Shown: one piece after another, positions 38,656 to 47,519 of the stretch
How the letters are laid out: each line of letters starts with the position of its first letter
How positions within the stretch are numbered: the first letter of the stretch is position 1
NCBI GenBank assembly: GCA_050180895.1
Contig: JBFXDS010000006.1
Location: 248,001 to 312,000 of the forward strand
Origin: JBGPEQ01 sp050180895
GTDB taxonomy: Bacteria > Pseudomonadota > Alphaproteobacteria > Dongiales > Dongiaceae
Reading direction: 5' to 3'
Length of the DNA stretch: 64,000 nucleotides
Position numbers and translations under genes: made by a program
Notes under the pieces: generated by a model
The model's database searches: none
Told to the model about the DNA's origin: nothing
The model's input: only the letters and a program-made list of their open reading frames with translations

Positions 38656-39405
38656 ATGTTGCGTCGAATTCTTCGAGCGGTGATGGCGGCTGGCGTTGTG
38701 GTGGCTCTCGGCCCCGGTGACGCGCGCGGGGGTGACGCGCCCGCGCCCGGGGTCGTCGTCGAGTTGTTCACTTCGCAGGGTTGCAGCTCCTGTCCGCCGG
38801 CCGATGCGCTGCTGGGCGAGCTTGCCCGGCGACCCGATATCGTCGCTCTCGCCTTCCACGTCGATTACTGGGACTACATCGGCTGGAAGGATCCGTTCGC
38901 CACCCCGGTCGCGACGCAGCGTCAGCGGGCCTATGCCGGGGCGCTCCGCGTGCGCATGGTTTATACGCCGCAGATGGTCGTCGATGGCCGGATCGATGCG
39001 GTCGGCTCCGACCGCCGCGCGGTCGAGACGGCGATCGCGACCGCCGTCGGCTCGCCCAAGCTCTCGGTGGTCGTCGAAGGCGACGGCCGCGGCGGCCGTC
39101 GCGCGGTGATTCCGGCCGCCGAGGGCGTCTATGACGGCGGCCAGGCGGTCGTCTGGCTGGCGGTGCTCGACACCGAGGCCGAAACCGGTGTGATGCGCGG
39201 CGAGAACAGCGGCCGCACGCTGAAGGAGTTCAACATCGTGCGCGAATGGCGACGGATCGGCATTTGGGACGGAACCGCCGTTACGATTCCCCTCGATATG
39301 GTCGCTGCCGCCGACCGCGACGCCTGCGCCGTCGTCGTTCAATCCGGTCCGGTCGGTCCGATTCTCGGCGCGGCCTTCGTCAAGCTCGGCGACGATCAGA
39401 TGTAG
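38656..39405 (+). CDS. DUF1223 thioredoxin-like secreted protein
   Basis: A 249-residue protein with an N-terminal signal (MLRRILRAVMAAGVVVAL). The DUF1223 core begins VVVELFTSQGCSSCPPADALL, a CxxC-type thiol site in a thioredoxin fold. AFHVDYWDYIGWKDPFATP and VYTPQMVVDGR are family hallmarks. Probably a periplasmic protein of unknown redox role. It converges on htpG with 18 bp between stops, containing a small hairpin. Confidence 0.88.
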   Translation: MLRRILRAVMAAGVVVALGPGDARGGDAPAPGVVVELFTSQGCSSCPPADALLGELARRPDIVALAFHVDYWDYIGWKDPFATPVATQRQRAYAGALRVRMVYTPQMVVDGRIDAVGSDRRAVETAIATAVGSPKLSVVVEGDGRGGRRAVIPAAEGVYDGGQAVVWLAVLDTEAETGVMRGENSGRTLKEFNIVREWRRIGIWDGTAVTIPLDMVAAADRDACAVVVQSGPVGPILGAAFVKLGDDQM

Positions 39406-39419
39406 GGCGCACCGCGCCC
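39405..39419. terminator. Small GC hairpin between DUF1223 gene and htpG
   Basis: GGGCGC, loop ACC, GCGCCC in the 18-bp gap between convergent stop codons. Too short and without T-run to be sure; it may end both transcripts. Confidence 0.3.
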
Positions 39420-39423
39420 GGTC

Positions 39424-41286
39424 CTACGCCGCCAAGGCCCGCCGCATCACCTCCGCCAGCCGCTTCGAGAACGCCCCCGGGTCGGGCAGCGGCTCGCCGC
39501 CGACGATGCGGGCCTGGTCGAGCAGCAGCCAGGCGGCATCCGCCACCTCGTCCGCGTTGCCCTTCTCGCTCACGCGTCGGGCGAGGCCGACCACGAGCGG
39601 GTGGTGCGGGTTCACCTCCAGCACGCGCTTGAAGCCGGCATCGAGCTGGCGATGCTGCTTCAACATGCGCTCGAGATGGATGTCCATGTCGCCCTCGTCG
39701 GCGACCAGGCAGACGGCGCTGTCGGTCAGCCGCGCGGAGGACCGCACGTCCTTGACCGCGTCCTTCAGGGTCAGGCGGAACATCGCCACCAGGCTGTCGA
39801 TGCCGGGCGTCGGCGGCTCGCTCCCGGCAGCGTCGCCGTTCGGCTTGACGATCTTGTCGAGCTCGACGCCGCCGCGGGTGACCGATTTGAACGGCTTCTC
39901 CTGAAACGCGCCGATGGCGGGAATCCAGAACTCGTCGATCGGATCGGTCAGCAGCAGCACCTCGATGCCGCGTGCGGCGAACCCTTCGAGCTGCGGGCTC
40001 TTCTTCAGCGCTTCCAGGTTCTCGCCGGTGATGTAGTAGATCGACTCCTGGCCGGGCTTCATGCGCCCGACATAGTCGGCCAGGCCGGTCAGTCCGTCGC
40101 CGGCCGTCGAGCGCATGCGCAGAAGCGACAGCAGCGTCTCGCGCTGGTCATGGCTCTCGTAGAGTCCCTCCTTGAGCACGGCGCCGAAATTGCCCCAGAA
40201 GGTCGCGTAGTCGTCCGGCGTGTCCTTGGCCCTCTTCTGCAGCTCGCCCAGCACGCGCTTGACGATGCCGGCGCGGATCTTCGTCAGCAGCGGGTTGTGC
40301 TGCAGCATCTCGCGGCTGATGTTGAGCGGCAGGTCCTCGGAATCGACGATGCCGCGCACGAACCGCAGATAGGCCGGCAGCGCCTCCTCGCAGGTGTCGG
40401 TGATGTAGACGCGCCGGACATAGAGCTTCACGCAATGCTTGCGCTCCGGGTGGAACAGGTCGAACGGCTTCGCCGAGGGGATGAACAGCAGCGCCGTATA
40501 TTCGATCTTGCCTTCGGCGCGCCAATGCAGCGTCGCCCAGGGGTCGTCGAAGGCATGGGCGGCGTGGTGATAGAATTCCTTGTACTGCTCCGCGGCGATC
40601 TCCGACTTGCTGCGCATCCACAGGGCCGAGGCTTTGTTGATGGTCTCTTCCTTGCCGCCGTCGATCAGCACGATCGGCAGCGCGATATGGTCCGAATACT
40701 TGGCGACGATATGCCGGAGCCGGGCCGGCTCGAGATATTCGTCCTCGCCCTTCTTGAGATGCAGGGTGATGCGCGTGCCGCGCCGCTCCACGGGAATCGC
40801 GGTAACGGTGAACTCGCCTTTGCCGTCCGACACCCAGCGCCAGCCCTCGCTCTCGCCGGCCTTGCGCGTCTCGACCTCGACGCGGTCGGCGACCATGAAG
40901 GCGGAATAGAAGCCGACGCCGAACTGGCCGATGAGCGCGACGTCCTTGGCCGCATCCCCGGTCATCTGCCGGACGAAGGCGGCGGTGCCCGACCGCGCGA
41001 TGGTGCCGAGGTTCTCGACCAGGTCGTCGTGGTTCATGCCGATGCCGTTGTCGGCGATAGTAAGCGTCCGCGCCGTCTTGTCCGTCGACAGCGTGACCCG
41101 GTAGGCGCTGTCGTCGCCGGCCAGCTCGGATTGGGTCAGGGCCAGGTAGCGCAGGCGGTCGCAGGCGTCCGAAGCATTCGAGATCAGTTCGCGCAGGAAG
41201 ACCGCCTTGTCGCTATAGAGCGAGTGGGCGACGATCTCCAGCAGGCGGCTGACCTCCGCCTGAAAGCCGTGGCGTTCCTCCGACAT
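39424..41286 (-). CDS. htpG: Chaperone HtpG (Hsp90)
   Basis: A 620-residue cytosolic Hsp90. The N-terminal ATPase has LRELISNASDACDRLRYL, ADNGIGM and GQFGVGFYSAFMVAD; the middle domain includes FDLFHPERKHCVKLYVRRVYITD and LPLNISREMLQ. ATG 41286 is chosen because family sequence (RHGFQAEVSRLLEIVAHSLYS) starts immediately; the frame continues upstream without homology. It folds client proteins under stress with DnaK. A 215-bp divergent gap separates it from a membrane protein gene. Confidence 0.97.
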   Translation of the reverse strand: MSEERHGFQAEVSRLLEIVAHSLYSDKAVFLRELISNASDACDRLRYLALTQSELAGDDSAYRVTLSTDKTARTLTIADNGIGMNHDDLVENLGTIARSGTAAFVRQMTGDAAKDVALIGQFGVGFYSAFMVADRVEVETRKAGESEGWRWVSDGKGEFTVTAIPVERRGTRITLHLKKGEDEYLEPARLRHIVAKYSDHIALPIVLIDGGKEETINKASALWMRSKSEIAAEQYKEFYHHAAHAFDDPWATLHWRAEGKIEYTALLFIPSAKPFDLFHPERKHCVKLYVRRVYITDTCEEALPAYLRFVRGIVDSEDLPLNISREMLQHNPLLTKIRAGIVKRVLGELQKRAKDTPDDYATFWGNFGAVLKEGLYESHDQRETLLSLLRMRSTAGDGLTGLADYVGRMKPGQESIYYITGENLEALKKSPQLEGFAARGIEVLLLTDPIDEFWIPAIGAFQEKPFKSVTRGGVELDKIVKPNGDAAGSEPPTPGIDSLVAMFRLTLKDAVKDVRSSARLTDSAVCLVADEGDMDIHLERMLKQHRQLDAGFKRVLEVNPHHPLVVGLARRVSEKGNADEVADAAWLLLDQARIVGGEPLPDPGAFSKRLAEVMRRALAA

Positions 41287-41501
41287 TCCCTTGTCCTTCC
41301 CCCGATCCGGCGGTGTTTTGCTCGTTCCGGCGCTGATATGTGCAATCGCCGCCTCCCGATCAAGGCCGGCGAAGGGTGCCCGACGCCGGGTCCGCGAAGA
41401 CAGGGAGACGGTCCTATGCCCGAAGCGCGGGAAGGTGGGCACGCGTCGGCGGTTCTGCTAGAGTTCTGCCGGCGAATCAACGGGATGCGCGGGGCGGCCG
41501 A

Positions 41502-42317
41502 ATGTCGCAGGAATGGCTCAAGAAGCTGGCCGAACTGTCGAACGACAAGGACCTGGTGAAGCGCGCCGAGCGGCTCCAGCGCAAGGCCGCGCAGCGCGCC
41601 CGGGCGCGGCAACAGCCCTCCGCCGCGGCGCCGCGGCGCAGCCTGCTCGGCGCTGCCTTCGGGCACTTCTTCCGCTTCCTCTTCCTTATCGGCCTGGCCC
41701 AGGCCGCCGCCATGTTCGTTGTCGCCGTCGCCGAGGGCCTCGAGGGCGAGCCCTGGGGCATGATCTTCCACTACCTCGTCTGGGATGTGCTGACGCAGCC
41801 GATCTTCCCGCCGGCCTTCTACGATCTGCTGCGCGACGGGATCGGCCTGACGCCGGCCGATCTCGGCGCCGTCTATGTCTGGATCAACGAGACCATCGAG
41901 ATCCACCAGGATGTCCTGGTCTATGCCGTTCCGGTGGCCGCCGCCCTCGCGCTCACGCTGTTCTTTCTGCCGTCCATCAATGCCGGGCGCCGGCGCAGCC
42001 CGATCCGGGTTCTCGTCTACCTGGCGAACCTGGCCATCCTCGTCTTCCTCCGTGCGATCGGTCCCGGCGCTGTCGTCGTCTGGCTCGCCGCGTTCGTGTT
42101 TTCGTTTGCCGGTGGCGGCACGGGGCGCGTGTCGCGGCCTGCGCCGTCCCCGGCGCCGGCCCAGCCGGAGCGCGTCGCCCGGCCGGTGCCGGCGTCGCGC
42201 CCGGCAGCCTCGGCCGGCGGGACGGTGGAACGGGCGGCCCGGCCGGCGGTGGTCGCGCGGCGGGAGCCGACCGTTACCCGGCGTGGCGACGCCCCCTCCT
42301 GGATCCGCGCCCGCTGA
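41502..42317 (+). CDS. Membrane protein of unknown function with Pro/Arg/Ala-rich tail
   Basis: A 271-residue protein. A basic N-terminal stretch (residues 1-48, with EWLKKLAELSNDKDLVKRAERLQRKA) is followed by membrane segments at about 52-80, 140-160 and 172-205. A long cytoplasmic or periplasmic tail rich in P, A, R and V comes after about 205. ATG 41502 is chosen; the upstream frame lacks conserved character. I do not recognise a family. The helicase gene follows after 69 bp on the same strand, so co-transcription with RNA-processing genes is possible. Confidence 0.65.
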   Translation: MSQEWLKKLAELSNDKDLVKRAERLQRKAAQRARARQQPSAAAPRRSLLGAAFGHFFRFLFLIGLAQAAAMFVVAVAEGLEGEPWGMIFHYLVWDVLTQPIFPPAFYDLLRDGIGLTPADLGAVYVWINETIEIHQDVLVYAVPVAAALALTLFFLPSINAGRRRSPIRVLVYLANLAILVFLRAIGPGAVVVWLAAFVFSFAGGGTGRVSRPAPSPAPAQPERVARPVPASRPAASAGGTVERAARPAVVARREPTVTRRGDAPSWIRAR

Positions 42318-42386
42318 CGCGGTTCCCGGTTCGCCTGCGACGGCGAATCGCTTGCAATCCATCGCAGCCGGGCCGATCTTGAAGCC

Positions 42387-44903
42387 ATGACTGCCGTCCA
42401 GGCCAGGCGGCTCACTGCCGTTCTCGGCCCGACCAACACCGGCAAGACCTACCTCGCCGTCGAGCGCATGCTGGGGCACCGGTCGGGAATGATCGGGTTC
42501 CCGCTGCGGCTGCTGGCGCGCGAGAACTACGACCGCATCGTCAAGCTGAAGGGCGCCGGCGCGGTCGCCCTGGTGACCGGCGAGGAGCGGATCATTCCGC
42601 CCCATCCGGCCTATTTCGTCTGCACCGTCGAATCCATGCCGGTCGACCGGCGCGTCGGTTTCCTGGCCGTCGACGAGATCCAGCTCGCCGCCGATCCGGA
42701 GCGCGGCCACGTCTTCACCCACCGGCTGCTGCATGCGCGGGGCGAGGACGAGACCATGCTCCTCGGCGCCGACACCATCCGCCCGCTGCTGCGCAAGCTG
42801 GTGCCGGAGGCCGAGATCATCGCCCGGCCGCGCTTCTCGACCCTGAGCCATGCCGGCGCGACGAAGCTGACGCGCCTGCCGCGGCGCAGCGCCGTCGTCG
42901 CCTTCTCCGCTGCCGACGTCTACGAGATCGCCGAATTGATGCGCCGCCAGCGCGGCGGCTGCGCCGTCGTCATGGGCGCGCTCAGCCCGCGCACGCGCAA
43001 CGCCCAGGTCGGCATGTATCAGGCCGGCGAGGTCGACTACCTGGTCGCCACCGATGCCATCGGCATGGGCCTCAACATGGATGTCGACCATGTCGCCTTC
43101 GCCAAGCTGGTGAAGTTCGACGGCCGCGCCCCGCGTCGCCTCGCGGCGCCGGAGATCGCGCAGATTGCCGGCCGCGCCGGCCGCCACATGAACGACGGCA
43201 GCTTCGGCACCACGGCCGAGGCGCCGCCGCTGGAGCCGGAGCTGGTCGAAGCCGTCGAGGCTCACCGCTTCGATCCGCTGTCGGCGCTGTTCTGGCGCAA
43301 CCCCGAGCTGGAGTTCCGCTCGCTCGAGGGGTTGCTGCGCAGCCTCGACCGGCCGCCGCCCGCCGCCGGCCTGCTGCGCGCCCGCGATGCCGACGATCAC
43401 GCCGCGCTGGCGGCCTTGGCGCGGGATCCCGAGATCGCCGCCCTGGCCCGCGCGCCGGCCGCCCTGCGCCTGCTGTGGGAGGTCTGCCAGATCCCCGATT
43501 TCCGCAAGACGCTCAGCGACGCCCACACCCGTCTCCTCGGCCGCGTCTACCGCCATCTGATCGGCCCGGCCGGCCTGCTGCCCACCGACTGGGTGGCCGA
43601 CCAGATCGCCCGCGTCGATCGCACCGAGGGCGACATCGACATGCTCGTGCAGCGCATCGCCCACATCCGCACCTGGACCTACATCGCCCACCGCGGCGAC
43701 TGGCTTCCCGACTCCCGCCGCTGGCAGGAGCGCACCCGTGCCATCGAAGACCGCCTGTCGGATGCGCTGCACCAGTCGTTGACGCAGCGCTTCGTCGATC
43801 GCCGCCATGCCGTGCTGACGCGACGGCTGACCAGCGGCGACGAGCTGATGAGCGCCGTCACCGCCGCCGGCGACGTGCTGGTCGAGGGCCATGCCGTCGG
43901 CCGCATGGACGGGTTCCGCTTCCTGCCCGAGGCGGCCGCCGGCGCCGAGGCGACGCGCTCGCTGATGACGTCCGCCCGCCGCGCCCTCGCCCGCGAGATG
44001 CCGGCGCGGCTCCGCCGGCTCGAGCTGGCGGCCGACGACGCGTTTCGCCTGGACGACGACGGCGTCCTGTTGTGGGAAGGAGCGCCGGTCGGGCGGCTCG
44101 TGCGCGGCGATCATCCACTGTCGCCGCGGATCGAGGTTCTCGCCGGGGAGCTGGAGGACGCGCCGTCGCGCGAGCGCGTGCGGCGCCGCCTCGCCCAGTG
44201 GCTCGAGCGCAGCCTGCGCCGGCGCCTGCGGCCTCTCTGGCGCGCCCGCGAGGCCGATCTCGCCGGCGGTGCCGCGCGCGGCCTCGTCTTCCAGCTCGTC
44301 GCCGCCCTCGGCGTGCTGCCGCGCGCCGCGGTGGGCGCGCAACTGGCGGCGCTGACGGCCGGCGATCGGCGCGCGTTGGCCGGTCTCGGCGTCCATATCG
44401 GCCGCGAGAGCATCTGGCTTCCCGGTCACGGCAAGCCCGGCGTTGCCGCGCTCAAGCGGCTGCTCTGGGCCGTTCATGCCGATCAGCCGCTGCCGCCTCG
44501 GCGCCGCGAGCGGCCGCTGAGCGGCCGGCCGGAGCCCGGGCTGCCCGAGTCCTATCACTTGACCCTCGGCTATCGCCTCGTCGCCGGTCTCGCCGTCCGC
44601 GTCGATGCGCTGGAGCGGCTGTCGCAGGCGGCATCGACCCTGGCGCGGCAGGGACCCTTCGTCGCGACCGAGGCCCTGGCCGGGACGATCGGCTGCACGA
44701 CCGCGGACCTCCCGGCCGTCCTGCAGGCGATCGGCTTCCGCCGCCACGGCGCGGGCGGCGACGCCGCTTTCACGGCCGGGCGGCGGCCTGGCCGCACGGG
44801 GCGTGCCGCCGCTGCCGGCGACGCAGCGCCAAGCCGCCGGCGCCCGCCCGCGTCCGGCGAGTCTCCGTTTGCCCGCCTCGCCGATTTGAGACTGGGCAAA
44901 TGA
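42387..44903 (+). CDS. SUV3-like DExH RNA helicase
   Basis: An 838-residue superfamily 2 helicase closely resembling mitochondrial SUV3. Walker A is GPTNTGKTYLA (near residue 13), motif II is VDEIQLA, and motifs V and VI are VATDAIGMGLNMDVDHVAF and QIAGRAGRHMNDGSFGTT. A long C-terminal half includes LWEVCQIPDF and THIRTW-type SUV3 C-terminal segments. Alphaproteobacteria carry this family as a relative of the mitochondrial enzyme that unwinds RNA for decay. It overlaps the S4-domain gene by four bases, so the two RNA-binding proteins are translationally coupled. Confidence 0.9.
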   Translation: MTAVQARRLTAVLGPTNTGKTYLAVERMLGHRSGMIGFPLRLLARENYDRIVKLKGAGAVALVTGEERIIPPHPAYFVCTVESMPVDRRVGFLAVDEIQLAADPERGHVFTHRLLHARGEDETMLLGADTIRPLLRKLVPEAEIIARPRFSTLSHAGATKLTRLPRRSAVVAFSAADVYEIAELMRRQRGGCAVVMGALSPRTRNAQVGMYQAGEVDYLVATDAIGMGLNMDVDHVAFAKLVKFDGRAPRRLAAPEIAQIAGRAGRHMNDGSFGTTAEAPPLEPELVEAVEAHRFDPLSALFWRNPELEFRSLEGLLRSLDRPPPAAGLLRARDADDHAALAALARDPEIAALARAPAALRLLWEVCQIPDFRKTLSDAHTRLLGRVYRHLIGPAGLLPTDWVADQIARVDRTEGDIDMLVQRIAHIRTWTYIAHRGDWLPDSRRWQERTRAIEDRLSDALHQSLTQRFVDRRHAVLTRRLTSGDELMSAVTAAGDVLVEGHAVGRMDGFRFLPEAAAGAEATRSLMTSARRALAREMPARLRRLELAADDAFRLDDDGVLLWEGAPVGRLVRGDHPLSPRIEVLAGELEDAPSRERVRRRLAQWLERSLRRRLRPLWRAREADLAGGAARGLVFQLVAALGVLPRAAVGAQLAALTAGDRRALAGLGVHIGRESIWLPGHGKPGVAALKRLLWAVHADQPLPPRRRERPLSGRPEPGLPESYHLTLGYRLVAGLAVRVDALERLSQAASTLARQGPFVATEALAGTIGCTTADLPAVLQAIGFRRHGAGGDAAFTAGRRPGRTGRAAAAGDAAPSRRRPPASGESPFARLADLRLGK

Positions 44904-45268
44904 CCGAGGCGGACGCCCGGCGGCTCGACAAGTGGCTGTGGTTCGCCCGTTTCTTCCGGAGCCGCACCCTGGCGTCGAAGCTGTGCGCCGCCGGCAAGGT
45001 CCGCATCGCCGGCGGGATCGTGCACAAGGCCCATTATCTGGTGCGCCCCGGCGACGTGCTGACCTTCCCGCAGGGGCGAAACATCCGCGTCGTCCGCGTC
45101 CTCCAGGTCGGCGACCGGCGCGGTCCGGCCACCGAGGCGCGCACCCTCTATGAGGACTTGGCTCCGTCCCTGCCGGCGGCATCCGCCGACGCGCCGCGCG
45201 AGCGCGGCGCCGGCCGTCCGACCAAGGCCGAGCGGCGCGCCATCGACCGGCTGCGCGAGCGGGATTGA
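44900..45268 (+). CDS. S4-domain RNA-binding protein (Hsp15/RqcH-partner type)
   Basis: A 122-residue protein starting with [32 protein letters not shown], the S4 fold of heat-shock protein 15-like proteins, which bind stalled 50S subunits carrying nascent tRNA. Length fits (about 110-135). A basic tail ([18 protein letters not shown]) is typical. Its ATG overlaps the helicase stop (ATGA). Likely role is ribosome rescue or RNA handling. Confidence 0.88.
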   Translation: MTEADARRLDKWLWFARFFRSRTLASKLCAAGKVRIAGGIVHKAHYLVRPGDVLTFPQGRNIRVVRVLQVGDRRGPATEARTLYEDLAPSLPAASADAPRERGAGRPTKAERRAIDRLRERD

Positions 45269-45363
45269 ATCGCCGCCGACCGGCCGTCGACATGTTCCGT
45301 TTGCCCGGTTGCGCCGCGGGCTGGCGGCATGCTAGGCAACCGCCTCCAAGCGGAGTCGAGAGG

Positions 45364-45699
45364 ATGACCTACGTCGTCACCGAAGCCTGCATCAAGTGCA
45401 AGTACATGGACTGCGTCGAGGTCTGTCCGGTCGACTGCTTCTATGTCGGCGAGAACATGCTGGTCATCCACCCGGACGAATGCATCGACTGCGGCGTGTG
45501 CGAGCCGGAGTGTCCGCCCGAGGCCATCCTGCCGGATACCGAGGCGGGCATGGAGCGCTGGGTGGAGATCAACCGCCAGTATGCCGAGGCCTGGCCGAAC
45601 ATCACCCGCAAGGGCGAGCCCCCGGCCGACGCCGAGCAATGGAAGGGCGTGCCGAACAAATTCGAAACGCACTTCAGTCCAAATCCCGGCAAGGGCTGA
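45364..45699 (+). CDS. fdxA: Seven-iron ferredoxin FdxA
   Basis: A 111-residue ferredoxin. The first cluster motif is [18 protein letters not shown] and the second [12 protein letters not shown], giving one [3Fe-4S] and one [4Fe-4S] centre as in FdxA. The C-terminal extension ([19 protein letters not shown]) is characteristic of this group. ATG 45364 is preceded by GAGAGGATG, part of the ribosome site. It follows the S4 gene by 95 bp and precedes carD, an order often kept in alphaproteobacteria. Confidence 0.95.
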   Translation: MTYVVTEACIKCKYMDCVEVCPVDCFYVGENMLVIHPDECIDCGVCEPECPPEAILPDTEAGMERWVEINRQYAEAWPNITRKGEPPADAEQWKGVPNKFETHFSPNPGKG

Positions 45700-45737
45700 T
45701 AGCGGTCGTTTCTGCGCGACCTCCGGTCGCGGTTTGG

Positions 45738-45766
45738 TTGAATTAACCGTACTGGTTTGGTATAGT
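45738..45766 (+). promoter_or_regulatory. Strong sigma-70-like promoter upstream of carD
   Basis: TTGAAT (45738-45743), exactly 17 bp, TATAGT (45761-45766), in an AT-rich dip. It would give a leader of roughly 190 nt before carD. No riboswitch class is recognised in that leader. The 265-bp fdxA-carD gap otherwise holds no gene. Confidence 0.65.
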
Positions 45767-45964
45767 TACAGTTGCGTTGCGCGCGGTTGCGGCCGTGCGA
45801 AACCGCTGACGGTGTGGGCGCATGGCGCCTGCTCCCCGTTAACCAAGGGATGCTTGCCGGCGCCGCACGAGGGGGTGGCGTCGACGGGAGGAGATTGGCA
45901 GCGTAACCGGTTGTAGGGAAACGGGTTTCGGGTGCCGGTCTAGTCGAGAGCAAGAGAGTGACGT

Positions 45965-46468
45965 ATGGCAGCAGCGAAGGACATCGGATTTAAGAAGGGC
46001 GATTTCGTGGTCTACCCGACGCACGGCGTCGGCAAGGTTCTGGGTATCGAGAGCCAGGTGATCTCCGGCCATAGCCTGCAGGTGGTCGCCATCCATTTCG
46101 ACAAGGATCGGATGACCCTGCGCGTGCCCGTGGCCAAGGCCAAGAACTCGGGCCTGCGGAAGCTGTCCAGCCGCAAGGTGATGGACTCGGCCCTGCAGAC
46201 CCTGAAGGGCCGCTCGCGGGTGAAGCGCGCGATGTGGAGTCGCCGGGCCCAGGAGTACGAGGCGAAGATCAACTCCGGCGACCCCGTGTCGATCGCCGAG
46301 GTGGTGCGCGACCTGCACCGCAACGCCGATCAGCCGGACCAGTCCTACAGCGAGCGGCAGATCTACCAGGCGGCGCTCGACCGTCTGGTGCGCGAGCTGG
46401 CGGCGGTCGAGGCCATCGACGAGCTGGCGGCGACGAAGAAGCTCGAGCAGGTGCTCAAGGCCGCCTGA
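45965..46468 (+). CDS. carD: CarD-family transcriptional regulator
   Basis: A 167-residue protein. The N-terminal RNA-polymerase-binding module is FKKGDFVVYPTHGVGKVLGIE and VVAIHFDKDRMTLRVPV. The C-terminal helical DNA-binding part contains KRAMWSRRAQEYEAKINSGD. CarD/CdnL proteins bind the RNA polymerase beta subunit and stabilise open complexes at rRNA and other housekeeping promoters. Length is typical for alphaproteobacteria. It has its own promoter candidate. Confidence 0.95.
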   Translation: MAAAKDIGFKKGDFVVYPTHGVGKVLGIESQVISGHSLQVVAIHFDKDRMTLRVPVAKAKNSGLRKLSSRKVMDSALQTLKGRSRVKRAMWSRRAQEYEAKINSGDPVSIAEVVRDLHRNADQPDQSYSERQIYQAALDRLVRELAAVEAIDELAATKKLEQVLKAA

Positions 46469-46543
46469 TTTCGGATGACAGGTTTCAGGAATCAGGTATC
46501 AGAGACGCACTGATATCTGGAGCCCGGGGCCTGCCGTCTGATC

Positions 46544-47344
46544 ATGTCGGACCGCGACAAATTCGCCGTGCTGCGCAAGTGCCGCCGCGTGTGGGCGGTT
46601 GCCGCCATCCACGGCGAGGCCGCGCGGCTCGAGGCGCTGCACCGTGAGCTCGAGACGCGCTTTTCCGCCGGTGACCGCCTCGTCTATCTCGGCAACTATC
46701 TCGGCCACGGCGCCGACGTGCGCGGCACGCTCGATGCGCTGCTCGCGTTCCGGCGCGACCTGATCGCGCGCCCCGGCATGTTCGCCGCCGACGTCGCCTA
46801 TCTGCGCGGCAGCCAGGAGGAGATGTGGCAGAAGCTGCTGCAGCTTCAGTTCGCGCCCAACCCGCGCGAGGTCTTCGCCTGGATGATCGAGCACGGCGCC
46901 GGCCCCACCCTCGTCGCCTATGGCGGCGACATCCAGCAGGGTTTCGTCTGCACGCGCGACGGCCCGCTGGCCATCACCCGCTGGACCGGCAAGCTGCGCG
47001 CGGCCATGCAGGGCCTGCCCGGCCACTACGCGCTGATGAGCGCGCTGCGCCGCGCCGCCTACACCGATGACGGCGCGCTGCTCTTCGTCCATGCCGGGCT
47101 CGATGCCGACCGGCCGCTCTCGGCGCAGAGCGATTCGCTGTGGTGGGGCCCCGGCAGCTTCGGCAAGCTCGATCGCGCCTATGGCGGCTTCATCCGCGTC
47201 GTCCGCGGCTTCGAGCGCGGCCACGCCGGCATCCGCACCGACCAGTTCACCGCCAGCATCGACGGCGGCTGCGGCTTCGGCGGTCCGCTGATCGCCGCCT
47301 GCTTCGACAACCGCGGCGACGTCGTCGACGTGATCGAGGCGTGA
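46544..47344 (+). CDS. Calcineurin-like PPP-fold protein lacking standard metal motifs
   Basis: A 266-residue protein laid out like serine/threonine protein phosphatases but with altered signatures. The GDxHG box reads AAIHGE, the GDxVDRG box reads GNYLGHG, and the GNHE box reads RGSQEEM. Several metal-ligand aspartates and the GNH histidine are therefore missing. Later, LFVHAGLDADRPL and FERGHAGIRTDQ do preserve the H-A-G and GH parts. It is an intact gene in a family I believe is conserved in Rhodospirillales, so it may be a pseudophosphatase or have different metal chemistry. A short repeat-like stretch (46476-46530) precedes it. Confidence 0.75.
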   Translation: MSDRDKFAVLRKCRRVWAVAAIHGEAARLEALHRELETRFSAGDRLVYLGNYLGHGADVRGTLDALLAFRRDLIARPGMFAADVAYLRGSQEEMWQKLLQLQFAPNPREVFAWMIEHGAGPTLVAYGGDIQQGFVCTRDGPLAITRWTGKLRAAMQGLPGHYALMSALRRAAYTDDGALLFVHAGLDADRPLSAQSDSLWWGPGSFGKLDRAYGGFIRVVRGFERGHAGIRTDQFTASIDGGCGFGGPLIAACFDNRGDVVDVIEA

Positions 47345-47385
47345 CGCGCTTGGGTGTGCTGATATCTTGGATCGCATGAGCATCC

Positions 47386-47468
47386 TGCGTCCTTCGACAA
47401 GCTCAGGATGAGGGAAAATCTTGGTGGCACAAAAAAAGACCCTCATCCTGAGCTTGTCGAAGGACGCA
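47386..47468. repeat. Palindromic repeat family A, copy 2
   Basis: Arms TGCGTCCTTCGACAAGCTCA and its complement TGAGCTTGTCGAAGGACGCA, with GGATGAGGG inward and a central CTTGGTGGCACAAA. It lies between the PPP-fold gene and ccmA, on their strand. Confidence 0.92.
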
Positions 47469-47519
47469 CGGTTTTGATCCAGTTCTCGTGCAGCCACCGT
47501 TCGCGTCCATGGAAGCGTT

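Noticed and set aside
41184..45293. Minus-strand open frame of 1369 codons
   Set aside because: Antisense of the SUV3-like helicase and S4 genes; repetitive Arg/Gly/Gln composition typical of shadow frames.
45767..45964. Riboswitch in the carD leader
   Set aside because: No recognised aptamer core or obvious terminator/antiterminator pair could be found by eye.
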